Assembly (NCBI GenBank): GCA_023390555.1
Contig: JAEWCQ010000038.1
Coordinates: 10,748 to 74,747 of the forward strand
Direction of reading: 5' to 3'
From: Bacillota bacterium
GTDB taxonomy: Bacteria; Bacillota; Clostridia; Lachnospirales; Lachnospiraceae
DNA length: 64,000 nucleotides
The first letter of the stretch is position 1. Every line of letters begins with the position of its first letter. Shown in pieces: positions 24,000 through 32,594 of this stretch. The position numbers and the translations under genes are program-made. The notes under the pieces are model-generated. The model was not told where the DNA came from. It saw only the letters and a program-made list of their open reading frames with translations, and did not search any database.

Positions 24000-26372
24000 A
24001 TGGCAGTATGGAAAATTGTAAAAGCGAATATCCGGAGTAAAAAGGGGAATTTCATCAGCATTGTGGTGCTTTTGATTATCATAGCCATGTCACTTTCGAC
24101 GGTGGTGAGTATTGAGACCAACTATCAGGAACGGATCATGGAGAGCTGCAGATATTCGTCCGTTGCGGATATCAGTTCGTTTATCAACGGCGAAAACGTT
24201 ACAGATGATATGATTCAGACTATACGGGACATGAAGCAGGTAAAGTCGGTGCTCGTCCGGGATGGGATTGCAATGGACACGAAAAATCTTACCATAAGCG
24301 GGCAGTACTACGGAAGTTCGGCCATCTTCTGTAAATACAATGCGAAGGAACATATGTATAGGATGTATGATAAGACCGGAACCGCTTATACCGGGAACAC
24401 TTTTCCGGCACCGAAGGAGGGACAGATTTATCTTCCGATAGCCATGCGTGACAAGATTCCCTGTGCACTTGGTGACAAAGTGATCATTCAGAAGGATCAG
24501 TGGCAAAAGGAATTGACGATTGCAGGATTTTATGAGGAACCAATGGTTGGCGGCAGCATGTTCGGCGTGAAATTGTTTCTGATCAACGATGCGGATTATG
24601 CACAGCTTCTGGCTGATCCGGAGGTGACCGGGTGCGCTTACTATCCGCTGGTGGAAATCTATCTCAAGGACAGCTATCAGGCAGATGCCAACGAAGTGAA
24701 AAAAGAAATCAATGAAAAGACAGGCATGGTTGATGATGGCTTTTATACGATGATACAGAGCCAGACAGTACAGTATACCAATATATTTGTTAATATCATC
24801 AATACGGTCATGGCAGCATTTTCCATTCTTCTGTTTCTGGTTGTGCTGATCATTATTGGACACAATGTGAATGCGACGATTGAAATGGAATACCGGGAGC
24901 TTGGTATTTTAAAATCACTGGGCTTTACTTCGTTACATCTTCGCTGCAGCATATTGCTGGAATATCTTCTCGCAGGAGCGGTATCAGCGGTTCTGGGCGT
25001 TGCGGCGAGTATTCCGCTGATTGGTTTTCTGGATCGCATCTACATTCCGATTACGGGCCTGCTGATGCATGCGGGAATACGTCTCGCAGAGACGGGATTG
25101 CTCCTGGCGGCCGTGTTGTTTGTCATTGCCATCTATATCGTGCTTCGGACCAGAAAGGTCGCAGCTATTTCACCGGTACAGGCAATTGCAGACGGACTGA
25201 GTCCGGTACATTTTTCCGGGAGGGCAGATTTTGATATCACAAAGGTAAGGTTTGGAAATCTCTCCTGGAGGCTCACCTGGAAACAGCTGCTGGGCGGTTG
25301 GAAGAAATATGTGACAAATCTGATTATTGTTGCACTGCTGGTATTTTTTACGATGACGGTCAGTTCCATTCAGCAGATCTCCAATGAGGAGAATTCGGAA
25401 GAAATCTTTGGGGGCTATACGGATGATATTTCCATCGCGTATAATCAAGATACAGAAACATACATCGGTGAGATTCGGGAGAAGATAGAACAGTCACTTG
25501 GCATTGAGAAGGAATTTGTATTGTTTTCCGAGTACATTTCGGTGGATGGGAATGAAATTCTGGCGAAGATGATAGATAAGACGGAAAATATGCAGTCTCT
25601 CCTTGCGGGAAGGGCACCAAAGTATGACAATGAAGTTGCGGTTACCGAAATGACAGCAGAAATGCTGCATAAGAAAATCGGTGATACAGTAGAATTAAAG
25701 TACAAGGGTGTCACAAAGCCTTTTATGATCGTGGGAACCTATCAGGATACCTCTGATGCCGGGATTTCCGTGAACCTGCTTGGGTCCGGATTTAAAAAGC
25801 TCGCACCTGCCTATCATGAATATCAGGTTAGCTTTCAGGTGAAAGATAAGGATCATATTACAGAGGTTGTGAATCAGCTGACGGACAAATATAAGGATCT
25901 GGGAGAATCCCTTGTCATCAAAGACGAGGCAAAGGCGCAAAAGGAATCGGATCAGACCATGATTTCAGCCATCAACTCCCTGACATTGCTGACCTATGTG
26001 CTTGCATTTTTATTTGCTGCAATTATCAGTCTGATGCTGTGCAGAAAAAATTTTATACAGGAAAGAAGAAATCTGGGAATTTACAAATCCCTCGGCTATA
26101 CGGCGAAGGAGCTTCGGCGGCAGTTTACGTTAAAGTATCTGTGCGTAGTTCTGTTTGGATCGGTGCTGGGTATTATCCTGAATGTTTTATTGAATAACAG
26201 TCTTGTGGAATTGCTGTTCTTCCAGATCGGACTGTCCCGATTCACGACGGATTATAATCCGGAACTGATCCTGTTTCCTTCGCTCTTCCTGCTCGGAATC
26301 ACAGCATTTTTCGCTTGGATGGCTTCCGGGAAGATCAAACAGGTATCGCCGAAGAATTTGATTCAGGAATAA
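24000..26372 (+). CDS. FtsX-like permease of ABC exporter
   Basis: Large membrane subunit, 790 residues from ATG 24000, which is preceded by GGGGGTGG; an earlier in-frame ATG lies inside the ATPase gene. An N-terminal helix (VVLLIIIAMSLSTVVS) is followed by a large extracellular MacB-like domain. Two FtsX modules follow: the first near residues 265-405 (MEYRELGILKSLGFTSLHL), the second at the C-terminus (RRNLGIYKSLGYTAKELRRQ). Such permeases move or extrude peptides and lipophilic compounds. The substrate is unknown. Confidence 0.9.
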   Translation: MAVWKIVKANIRSKKGNFISIVVLLIIIAMSLSTVVSIETNYQERIMESCRYSSVADISSFINGENVTDDMIQTIRDMKQVKSVLVRDGIAMDTKNLTISGQYYGSSAIFCKYNAKEHMYRMYDKTGTAYTGNTFPAPKEGQIYLPIAMRDKIPCALGDKVIIQKDQWQKELTIAGFYEEPMVGGSMFGVKLFLINDADYAQLLADPEVTGCAYYPLVEIYLKDSYQADANEVKKEINEKTGMVDDGFYTMIQSQTVQYTNIFVNIINTVMAAFSILLFLVVLIIIGHNVNATIEMEYRELGILKSLGFTSLHLRCSILLEYLLAGAVSAVLGVAASIPLIGFLDRIYIPITGLLMHAGIRLAETGLLLAAVLFVIAIYIVLRTRKVAAISPVQAIADGLSPVHFSGRADFDITKVRFGNLSWRLTWKQLLGGWKKYVTNLIIVALLVFFTMTVSSIQQISNEENSEEIFGGYTDDISIAYNQDTETYIGEIREKIEQSLGIEKEFVLFSEYISVDGNEILAKMIDKTENMQSLLAGRAPKYDNEVAVTEMTAEMLHKKIGDTVELKYKGVTKPFMIVGTYQDTSDAGISVNLLGSGFKKLAPAYHEYQVSFQVKDKDHITEVVNQLTDKYKDLGESLVIKDEAKAQKESDQTMISAINSLTLLTYVLAFLFAAIISLMLCRKNFIQERRNLGIYKSLGYTAKELRRQFTLKYLCVVLFGSVLGIILNVLLNNSLVELLFFQIGLSRFTTDYNPELILFPSLFLLGITAFFAWMASGKIKQVSPKNLIQE

Positions 26373-26390
26373 CAGAAATAAGGAGAAAAT

Positions 26391-26654
26391 ATGGTAAGAA
26401 AACATCTGACATTTTCCGGCAGAGTCCAGGGAGTCGGTTTCCGATATCGTGCGCACAGCATTGCAACTGCGCTTGGATTGACCGGTTATGTGAAGAACAA
26501 CTATAACGGGACGGTGGAAGCGGAAGTGCAGGGGCCGCTTGCAGATATCGAGCAGTTTATTGATACCTTAAAGCATGCGAGCTATATCCGGATTGATTAT
26601 GTGGCGGAGTATGATGTGCCGATGGGGAATGAGACTTTTTTTACAATTAAATAG
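26391..26654 (+). CDS. acyP: acylphosphatase
   Basis: Small enzyme (87 residues) that hydrolyses acyl phosphates. Catalytic Arg lies in GRVQGVGFRYRA and catalytic Asn in GYVKNNYNGTVEAEVQG, both at the expected spacing. It has its own AAGGAG site 18 bases after the permease stop, so it is probably read from the same transcript, although the functions look unrelated. Confidence 0.93.
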   Translation: MVRKHLTFSGRVQGVGFRYRAHSIATALGLTGYVKNNYNGTVEAEVQGPLADIEQFIDTLKHASYIRIDYVAEYDVPMGNETFFTIK

Positions 26655-26677
26655 ACAAAACAGCCTTCCTGACCGAA

Positions 26678-26692
26678 TCTGGTCAAACCAGA
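26678..26692. promoter_or_regulatory. palindromic operator copy 1, TCTGGT-N3-ACCAGA
   Basis: A perfect 6+6 palindrome, TCTGGTCAAACCAGA, 24 bases after acyP. The same palindrome recurs at 26813-26827. The CTGGT-N3-ACCAG core resembles operators of FadR-subfamily GntR repressors. Confidence 0.65.
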
Positions 26693-26773
26693 GAATGATG
26701 GTAGATACAACAAGAAATTTCGATTTAGAAAATCTTTGAAAATATTAAATTTTAAAGAAAAAAATAAAATAAA

Positions 26774-26827
26774 TTGAAACTTTCTAAAAAAAGTGTTACT
26801 ATAATCTTAACATCTGGTATGACCAGA
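26774..26827 (+). promoter_or_regulatory. promoter overlapped by operator copy 2
   Basis: TATAAT at 26800-26805 with TTGAAA at 26774-26779 (20-bp spacer, longer than ideal). TCTGGTATGACCAGA at 26813-26827 covers the predicted transcription start. A bound repressor here would block initiation, and the distal copy 135 bp upstream could allow looping. Confidence 0.6.
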
Positions 26828-26895
26828 GCCCATAGGGTGAAATCATGAATACAGATATTCATGATAGGAGAATGAAAATAAGGGAGGAAGGTATT

Positions 26896-27909
26896 ATGTT
26901 TACGTTTCAATCAGTGGATGGCACATCCGGATTATCGGCAGCAGGAAGTGGTTTTTCCGCAATTCAGGTAATTTTAATCTGGGTCGCTGTATTTGCATCC
27001 CTCGTTCTTTTGAATGAGGTTTCCAGGAGATGGAAGTGGAGTGGTTTCTTTTTCTGGTTCTGTCTGCCTGTCATTGGCACAGTTGCATGGTTCACGGTAT
27101 TGAAAGGCACTGCCTACACAGACTGGTTCCATATGGCAAAATATTATTCTGCGACCGCAGGCTGTATTTTCTTCTGGTGTTTCCGCTATGTAAAAGGTAC
27201 CCGGAAAGACGGAACAACATGGGAGTTGAAGAACAACAGATTCTTTATGCTGCTGATTCCGGCAATTCTTGCACTCAATATTTTTGAAGCATGTTCCCGT
27301 GATTTTCAGGTCGCAATGCAGTATTGGGGAAAGATTGGGGAACTGTCCGATGAAGCTGGTATGTTTGTATTAGGCGGACCATGGAATATCATGAACGGAA
27401 TCGCCGGTATTTTAAATGCTGTTACAATTGTGGGCTGGTTTGGCGTGTGTGTGCGGAAGGCAAACGGAAAAGACAACAGCCGTGATATGATCTGGCCGGA
27501 TATGATGTGGTTCTGGATCGTTGCATACGATCTGTGGAACTTTGCATATACATATAACTGCCTGCCAAGTCATGCATGGTATTGCGGATTTGCGCTCTTA
27601 CTGGCACCTACACTGGCAGCCTTCTTTATCAACCGGGGCGCATGGCTGGAGAATCGTGCACGCACACTATCCATCTGGTGCTTCTTTGCACAGTGCTGGC
27701 CGGCATTTCAGGATGAGATCGTGGTGGTGAATTCCACCTACAATCCGGTGATTTATAATATCGTAAGCGGACTTGCGCTGGCTTCCAACGTTGCAGTATT
27801 CGCATTTATGATTTATAAATCATTCCAGAAGAAGAAGAATCCATGGACCAATAATATCTATGCTGATATGGAGGGATTCCAGGCAGTTGCAAGAGAAAGA
27901 GAAGCTTAG
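26896..27909 (+). CDS. DUF5692-family multi-pass membrane protein
   Basis: A 337-residue product from ATG 26896, which has GGGAGGAAGG upstream. It has about eight hydrophobic segments rich in Trp, Phe and Tyr (for example FFFWFCLPVIGTVAWF, MMWFWIVAYDLWNFAYTYN, LSIWCFFAQCWPAFQDE). I believe it belongs to the DUF5692 family; the function is unknown. It has its own promoter and terminator, so it is a single-gene unit. The paired palindromes suggest regulation by a GntR-type repressor encoded elsewhere. Confidence 0.7.
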   Translation: MFTFQSVDGTSGLSAAGSGFSAIQVILIWVAVFASLVLLNEVSRRWKWSGFFFWFCLPVIGTVAWFTVLKGTAYTDWFHMAKYYSATAGCIFFWCFRYVKGTRKDGTTWELKNNRFFMLLIPAILALNIFEACSRDFQVAMQYWGKIGELSDEAGMFVLGGPWNIMNGIAGILNAVTIVGWFGVCVRKANGKDNSRDMIWPDMMWFWIVAYDLWNFAYTYNCLPSHAWYCGFALLLAPTLAAFFINRGAWLENRARTLSIWCFFAQCWPAFQDEIVVVNSTYNPVIYNIVSGLALASNVAVFAFMIYKSFQKKKNPWTNNIYADMEGFQAVAREREA

Positions 27910-27925
27910 TCAAAAGCTGGATTCC

Positions 27926-27960
27926 AAAGAGCCGTACGTTTGTGCGGCTCTTATTTTATT
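27926..27960 (+). terminator. intrinsic terminator after the DUF5692 gene
   Basis: AAGAGCCGTAC pairs with GTGCGGCTCTT around GTTT, followed by a T-rich tract (ATTTTATT). Confidence 0.82.
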
Positions 27961-28071
27961 CGATGGGAAACACCTTTCGTGTGCGGTTTGCGGGCAAAAT
28001 GCAAAGTTGTTCTTAGGCGGCAAAGTATTGATGGAAATGTAAAAAGATAAAAAAATATCCCCCAGGGTGGC

Positions 28072-28100
28072 TTGTGGCATAGTCTGATCTATATTAAAAT
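28072..28100 (+). promoter_or_regulatory. putative promoter for the ECF transporter
   Basis: TTGTGG (28072-28077) and TAAAAT (28095-28100) with a 17-bp spacer. I see no cobalamin or NiCo riboswitch core in the 170 bases before cbiM. The region also holds a weak third resemblance to the dispersed repeat (GGGAAACACCTTTCG, about 27965). Confidence 0.5.
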
Positions 28101-28131
28101 CATCTCAGAAAAAGAAAAGGAGAGATTACAT

Positions 28132-29136
28132 ATGCATATACCGGACAACTATCTCAGCCCGGCTACCTGTGCGGTCATGACAACCGCTATGGTTCCGGTC
28201 TGGGCACATGCCATAAAAAAAGTAAAGGCAGAGGTTTCCAGACAGAAAATGACACTTCTGGGTGTGGGAGCTGCATTCTCATTTCTGGGGATGATGTTTA
28301 ATATTCCGCTGCCCGGGGGCACGACAGGACATGCGGTAGGCGGAACACTGATTGCCCTGATGCTGGGACCGAATGCAGCCTGTATCGCAGTTTCAATCGC
28401 ACTTCTGATACAGGCACTGTTGTTTGGAGACGGAGGAATACTGGCATTCGGAGCCAACTGTTTTAATATGGCATTTGTTCTGCCGTATCTGGGATACGGG
28501 ATTTATCGCTGGCTTTCCAGATATGCAAAATCGGAAAAGGGAAGACTGGCTGCGGCCGGTTTCGGTGCCTATATCGGATTGAATGCAGCAGCACTTTGTG
28601 CTGCGATTGAATTTGGGATTCAGCCGCTTTTGTTTCGCGATGCTTCCGGGCAGGCGCTGTACTGTCCGTATCCGTTATCGGTATCCATACCTGCGATGAT
28701 GATCGGACATCTGACAGTAGCGGGTATTGCAGAAGTGATCTTTACCGTCGCAGTATTTTCCTATGTGAAAAAAGTATCACCAGGTATCGTCTACGAGGGC
28801 AGGAAATCCAGTCTGAAACCGATTGCAGTGCTGCTTGCGGTTCTGGTCGCAATCGTCCCGCTCGGACTTCTTGCCAGCGGTACAGCCTGGGGAGAATGGG
28901 GTGCAGAAGAAATTGCCAAAGTTGTATCCGGAGGGAGCACACTTGGGTATACGCCTGCCGGGATGACAGAGGGATTTTCTTTCACGGCAATCTTCCCGGA
29001 TTATACCATGGCAAATATGCCGGAATGGTTCGGCTATATCCTGTCTGCCGCTGCCGGAGTTGCCATTGTGGTCATTATTTTTAAGATCATCGCTTCGTTT
29101 ATGAAAGACAGAGATAAGTTTGCAAGTCAGGCATGA
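28132..29136 (+). CDS. cbiM: cobalt/nickel ECF transporter CbiM (fused CbiN-like tail)
   Basis: Substrate-binding membrane component of a metal ECF importer. The mature start MHIPDNYLSP at 28132 carries the metal-binding N-terminal Met-His that defines CbiM/NikM; the upstream in-frame ATG (28072) is rejected. PLPGGTTGHAVGGTLIAL is the family signature. At 334 residues it exceeds a single CbiM, and the last ~100 residues (extracytoplasmic loop plus helix) look like a fused CbiN/NikN part. cbiQ and cbiO follow. Whether the metal is Co or Ni cannot be read from the sequence. Confidence 0.9.
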   Translation: MHIPDNYLSPATCAVMTTAMVPVWAHAIKKVKAEVSRQKMTLLGVGAAFSFLGMMFNIPLPGGTTGHAVGGTLIALMLGPNAACIAVSIALLIQALLFGDGGILAFGANCFNMAFVLPYLGYGIYRWLSRYAKSEKGRLAAAGFGAYIGLNAAALCAAIEFGIQPLLFRDASGQALYCPYPLSVSIPAMMIGHLTVAGIAEVIFTVAVFSYVKKVSPGIVYEGRKSSLKPIAVLLAVLVAIVPLGLLASGTAWGEWGAEEIAKVVSGGSTLGYTPAGMTEGFSFTAIFPDYTMANMPEWFGYILSAAAGVAIVVIIFKIIASFMKDRDKFASQA

Positions 29137-29179
29137 TGGTAAAAAATCGGCATCAGCAGTGACGGAAAGAATTCATGAA

Positions 29180-30007
29180 ATGCAGATAGAGAAAAGAGAA
29201 GATACCGTTAGAGTGCCGGAATGGCTGCTGGTAGAAGAGGACTACGTGCCGTCGAAAGATCGGGACCGTTTTCTTGCAAAGACCACTCTGTCAATCCTTT
29301 CGGTACTGGCTAAAATGAAAAATAAAAAAGAATATGGGATCCAAAACCGGACAGCACCTGCGCTACGTATCGCAGGTGCTGTATTCGTGCTGATTCTGCT
29401 GTCACTTTCGAAAAATCCGCTGTTTCCCGTGACGATGCTGGTAGCAATTCTGCTTCGCCTTTCCCTGCTGAAAGGGAAGCAGATTCGGGCAATCCTTGGT
29501 AATACAGCGGTTGCGGTCTGTATCTCCGGACTGATTCTGCTGCCGGCTGCAATTCTAGGAAACGCACACACATTTTTTTATATTACAGAAAAGATTGCCG
29601 TAGGCGTAACACTACTTGGAGTCCTGTCGGAAACTATGCCGTGGAATCAGATTACATCCGGACTGAAGCTGTTTCACCTGCCGGATCTGTTTATTTTTAC
29701 CATGGATATTACATTAAAGTACATTTTACTGCTGGGTGAGATCTGCTTTCAGATGATGCAGGCACTGAAGATTCGCTGTATCGGCAGAAATCCGGCAAAA
29801 TCAAAGGCAATGTCCGGAATTTTAGGTGTTACCTTTCTGAAATCCAAAGAGTTGTCGGAAGAAATGTATCAGGCAATGGAGTGCAGGGGATTTGACGGAA
29901 CTTATGTGATCTGGAAAAGAAAAACATCCGCAGGATGGAATCTGCTGCATCTGACAGGTATAATTCTGGTGTTCCTGTTCTTTTTGAAAATGGAGGGCTA
30001 TTTATGA
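29180..30007 (+). CDS. cbiQ: ECF transporter transmembrane component CbiQ
   Basis: Scaffold membrane subunit (T component), 275 residues from ATG 29180, which has GGAAAG upstream; longer starts (TTG 29120 overlapping cbiM, GTG 29159) are possible. Several membrane helices lie at about 55-150 and 250-272. The cytoplasmic coupling motif EEMYQAMECRGFDG (Ala/Cys-Arg-Gly type) contacts the ATPase. It overlaps cbiO by an ATGA. Confidence 0.87.
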   Translation: MQIEKREDTVRVPEWLLVEEDYVPSKDRDRFLAKTTLSILSVLAKMKNKKEYGIQNRTAPALRIAGAVFVLILLSLSKNPLFPVTMLVAILLRLSLLKGKQIRAILGNTAVAVCISGLILLPAAILGNAHTFFYITEKIAVGVTLLGVLSETMPWNQITSGLKLFHLPDLFIFTMDITLKYILLLGEICFQMMQALKIRCIGRNPAKSKAMSGILGVTFLKSKELSEEMYQAMECRGFDGTYVIWKRKTSAGWNLLHLTGIILVFLFFLKMEGYL

Positions 30008-30645
30008 TTGCAATGAAAGATATTTGTTTCGCCTATGATGACAGGGTCGTATTATCGCATTTTTCACTGGAAGTAACAAAAGGTGAGACGGTTATATTGA
30101 AAGGGCCGAATGGCTGCGGAAAATCGACACTGTTAAAAATGATAAACGGACTGCTCTTTCCCGAACAGGGAGAGTACTGGTTCGAGGGTGAGGCCATTCA
30201 TAAGAAATCACTGTCCGATGCACTGTTTACCAAAAAATTTCATCAGAAGATCGGATATCTCTTCCAGAACGCAGACAGCCAGCTGTTTCATAACTGTGTG
30301 GAAGATGAAATCGCTTTCGGACTGGTTCAGATGGGAAAAGATGCAAAAGAGGTTCAGACGCGTGTAGAAGAAATGCTGGCGCTGATCGGAATTGAGAATT
30401 TAAGATACCGGGCACCTTATCACCTGAGCACGGGAGAAAAGAAAAAAGTGGCACTTGCCAGTTTATTGGTCGTAAATCCGAAAGTAATTGTGCTCGATGA
30501 ACCGATCAGCGGGCTGGATCTGGCGGCGCAGGAGTGGATGGTGGCGTTTCTGAAATGCATGAAACAGGCAGGTAAGACAATCATCATCGCAACGCATAAT
30601 GAGGAGCTTGCAAAGGAACTGGGGGACCGGGAAATCAGGATGTGA
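30004..30645 (+). CDS. cbiO: ECF transporter ATP-binding component CbiO (short)
   Basis: ATPase of the metal importer. Start ATG 30004 overlaps the cbiQ stop. Walker A GPNGCGKST, Q-loop YLFQNADSQLF (typical of ECF ATPases), signature LSTGEKKKVA, Walker B VIVLDEPISGLD, switch ATHN. At 213 residues it lacks the C-terminal extension of about 60 residues seen in many CbiO/EcfA proteins, but all catalytic motifs are present. Confidence 0.92.
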   Translation: MIAMKDICFAYDDRVVLSHFSLEVTKGETVILKGPNGCGKSTLLKMINGLLFPEQGEYWFEGEAIHKKSLSDALFTKKFHQKIGYLFQNADSQLFHNCVEDEIAFGLVQMGKDAKEVQTRVEEMLALIGIENLRYRAPYHLSTGEKKKVALASLLVVNPKVIVLDEPISGLDLAAQEWMVAFLKCMKQAGKTIIIATHNEELAKELGDREIRM

Positions 30646-30705
30646 CAGTAGAACGGGCAGAAACTTGATGTATTTTAATATTTCGAAAATGATAAAAATA
30701 GTAGG

Positions 30706-30734
30706 TTGACATCAATATTTGACTGTGCTACACT
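30706..30734 (+). promoter_or_regulatory. promoter of the trp operon
   Basis: TTGACA (30706-30711) and TACACT (30729-30734) with a 17-bp spacer, followed by the T-box leader. Confidence 0.8.
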
Positions 30735-30770
30735 TACCACAACTTAAGTAATTGAATATTTAAAATCTTT

Positions 30771-31129
30771 GAGCAAAAGTAGTACGCCATGTGATTCTTC
30801 ACAGAGAGCCGGTGGTGGTGGAAACCGGTAAGATAATTTGGACGGAATGGATTTGTGAGATGCAAAGTGAACTAATAGTAGCGGATGCCGTGACCTCACG
30901 TTATCGAGGACAGATATCGAATCAGAACTCTGACTGATCTTCAGGGGCAAGATTCCGTATCGAGAGAGCTTATATAGGATTGGTGGCAGATATTTCCGAT
31001 TGGAGGTATCTGCTTTTTTGATATTTTTGATCAAAAGGCTGATCTGTTTTCTGTATAAGGAATGAGGGTGGCACCACGAGTATATCGTCCCTGAAGCAGT
31101 CGAAAGACTGTTTCAGGGGCGTTTTTTTT
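30771..31129 (+). promoter_or_regulatory. T-box leader, tryptophan-type
   Basis: T-box motif AGGGTGGCACCACG at 31065-31078. Its TGGC would pair with GCCA, matching the G discriminator of tRNA-Trp. A TGG specifier lies in TTTGGACGG (30839-30841). The stem I distal AGAGAG/GGTGGAAA elements are near 30802-30823. A long hairpin (30982-31017) with its own T-run sits before the antiterminator. The leader controls trpE and the genes behind it. Confidence 0.92.
31086..31129 (+). terminator. T-box terminator before trpE
   Basis: A 16-bp stem (31086-31101 with 31106-31121, GAAA loop) and eight T residues. Confidence 0.9.
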
Positions 31130-31184
31130 CATTTTTCAGGAAATATCTCATTTTGTAAAAAGGTGAATATAAGGAGGAGAATCC

Positions 31185-32594
31185 ATGAAGCGAATTCGAA
31201 AAGTTTATAAAAAAACGGTGAGTATCGTGAACGAGACGGCAATCGGTATGTATGAAAATCTGGTCGGTACCAGAAAGGGCTTTCTGTTGGAGAGTTATGA
31301 CAAAAATTATGACAGGTATACTTTTTTCGGAGAATCACCGGAGGAAATCCTGACATCAAGAGGCAATTCCCTCATCATTACAAAAGCAGACGGAGCGCAG
31401 GAAATCAGAGAAGGCAATCCGCTGGAGCTTTTAAAAGAATATTACAGTGAATTCGAAGTACAAAAGGAAAACGACGAATTAAATTTTACCGGCGGGCTTG
31501 TTGGCAATCTTGGCTATGATTTCGTACGCTATACCGAAGTGCTGCCGGACAACAATCCGGATGAGATTGGAATCGAAACAATCCAGATGATGCTGATGAC
31601 AAAATTTATCGTTGTGGATCATGTTGCCGAGACACTGACCGGAATTGTACTCGGTGAAGACAGTGAGGACGGAAGAAGAAAGGCACTGGCCGAGGCTGAG
31701 GCCATGATTGAAAAAGCGAGAACCGGAGAACAGCACAGAGAAAAGGAATTTTGCCACGACGGCAAGATTATCCGGAAGTCTGACAGCCTGAAAGAATATG
31801 GAGATAAGGTGGAGCAGATAAAGCGCTATATCCGGGAGGGACATATTTTTCAGACTGTATTATCCCAGCGGTGGACAATCGAGACCGCGCAGAAGGGATT
31901 TGAACTTTATAAAGAGCTGCGGGAACTAAATCCTTCCCCTTATCTCTATTATTTTAATTTCGGTGATTTTGAAGTGATTGGAAGTTCGCCGGAGATGATC
32001 GTAAAACAGCAGGGAAAAAGAGTTTATACCTGCCCGATCGCCGGAACCAGAAAAAGAGGAAAAGATGCAAAGGAAGACGAAGCGCTGAGAAACGAGCTGC
32101 TGCAGGATGAAAAGGAACGCGCGGAGCATGTCATGCTGGTTGACCTGGCGAGAAATGATATGGGACGTATCGCGGAATTTGGAACGGTAAAAGTCACACA
32201 GTTTATGGAGGTGCAGAATTACTCACATGTCATGCACATCGTATCCATGGTGGAGGGAAGGAAAAAAGGCGAACATCATCCGCTGGATCTGGTCTCTTCG
32301 TTTCTTCCGGCAGGAACCTTGAGCGGAGCACCCAAAATACGCGCAATGGAGATTATCGATGAACTGGAGAGTGTACGGCGGGGACTCTACGGAGGGGCAA
32401 CCGGATATATCGATTTCAGCGGGGACATGGATTTTTGCATTACAATCCGCACAATGATCAAAAAAGGAAATCGTGTCTATCTGCAGGCCGGAGCCGGAAT
32501 TGTCGCAGATTCCGTTCCGGAAAATGAATATCAGGAGTGCTGCAACAAGGTAATGGCATTGGCGAAGACGCTGGTTGAGGAGGAAAACTTATGA
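31185..32594 (+). CDS. trpE: anthranilate synthase component I
   Basis: Converts chorismate and ammonia to anthranilate. 469 residues. The chorismate-binding domain has IREGHIFQTVLSQRW, PSPYLYYFNFGDFEVIGSSPE, CPIAGTRKRG, and the catalytic LPAGTLSGAPKIRAMEII and YGGATGYIDFSGDMDFCITIR. AAGGAGGAG precedes the start. The last 4 bases overlap trpG. Head of trpEGCFBAD. Confidence 0.96.
   Translation: MKRIRKVYKKTVSIVNETAIGMYENLVGTRKGFLLESYDKNYDRYTFFGESPEEILTSRGNSLIITKADGAQEIREGNPLELLKEYYSEFEVQKENDELNFTGGLVGNLGYDFVRYTEVLPDNNPDEIGIETIQMMLMTKFIVVDHVAETLTGIVLGEDSEDGRRKALAEAEAMIEKARTGEQHREKEFCHDGKIIRKSDSLKEYGDKVEQIKRYIREGHIFQTVLSQRWTIETAQKGFELYKELRELNPSPYLYYFNFGDFEVIGSSPEMIVKQQGKRVYTCPIAGTRKRGKDAKEDEALRNELLQDEKERAEHVMLVDLARNDMGRIAEFGTVKVTQFMEVQNYSHVMHIVSMVEGRKKGEHHPLDLVSSFLPAGTLSGAPKIRAMEIIDELESVRRGLYGGATGYIDFSGDMDFCITIRTMIKKGNRVYLQAGAGIVADSVPENEYQECCNKVMALAKTLVEEENL

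Noticed and set aside
24090..24863. Minus-strand open frame (about 257 codons) inside the FtsX-type permease gene
   Set aside because: His/Asn/Cys-rich shadow translation without a ribosome binding site.
26678..26692. Terminator for acyP
   Set aside because: The 3-nt-loop dyad has no T-tract, and an identical dyad sits at the next promoter, so an operator is a better reading.
27961..28131. Cobalamin or NiCo riboswitch before cbiM
   Set aside because: No B12-box or NiCo core motif could be found; only a promoter and a weak repeat resemblance are seen.
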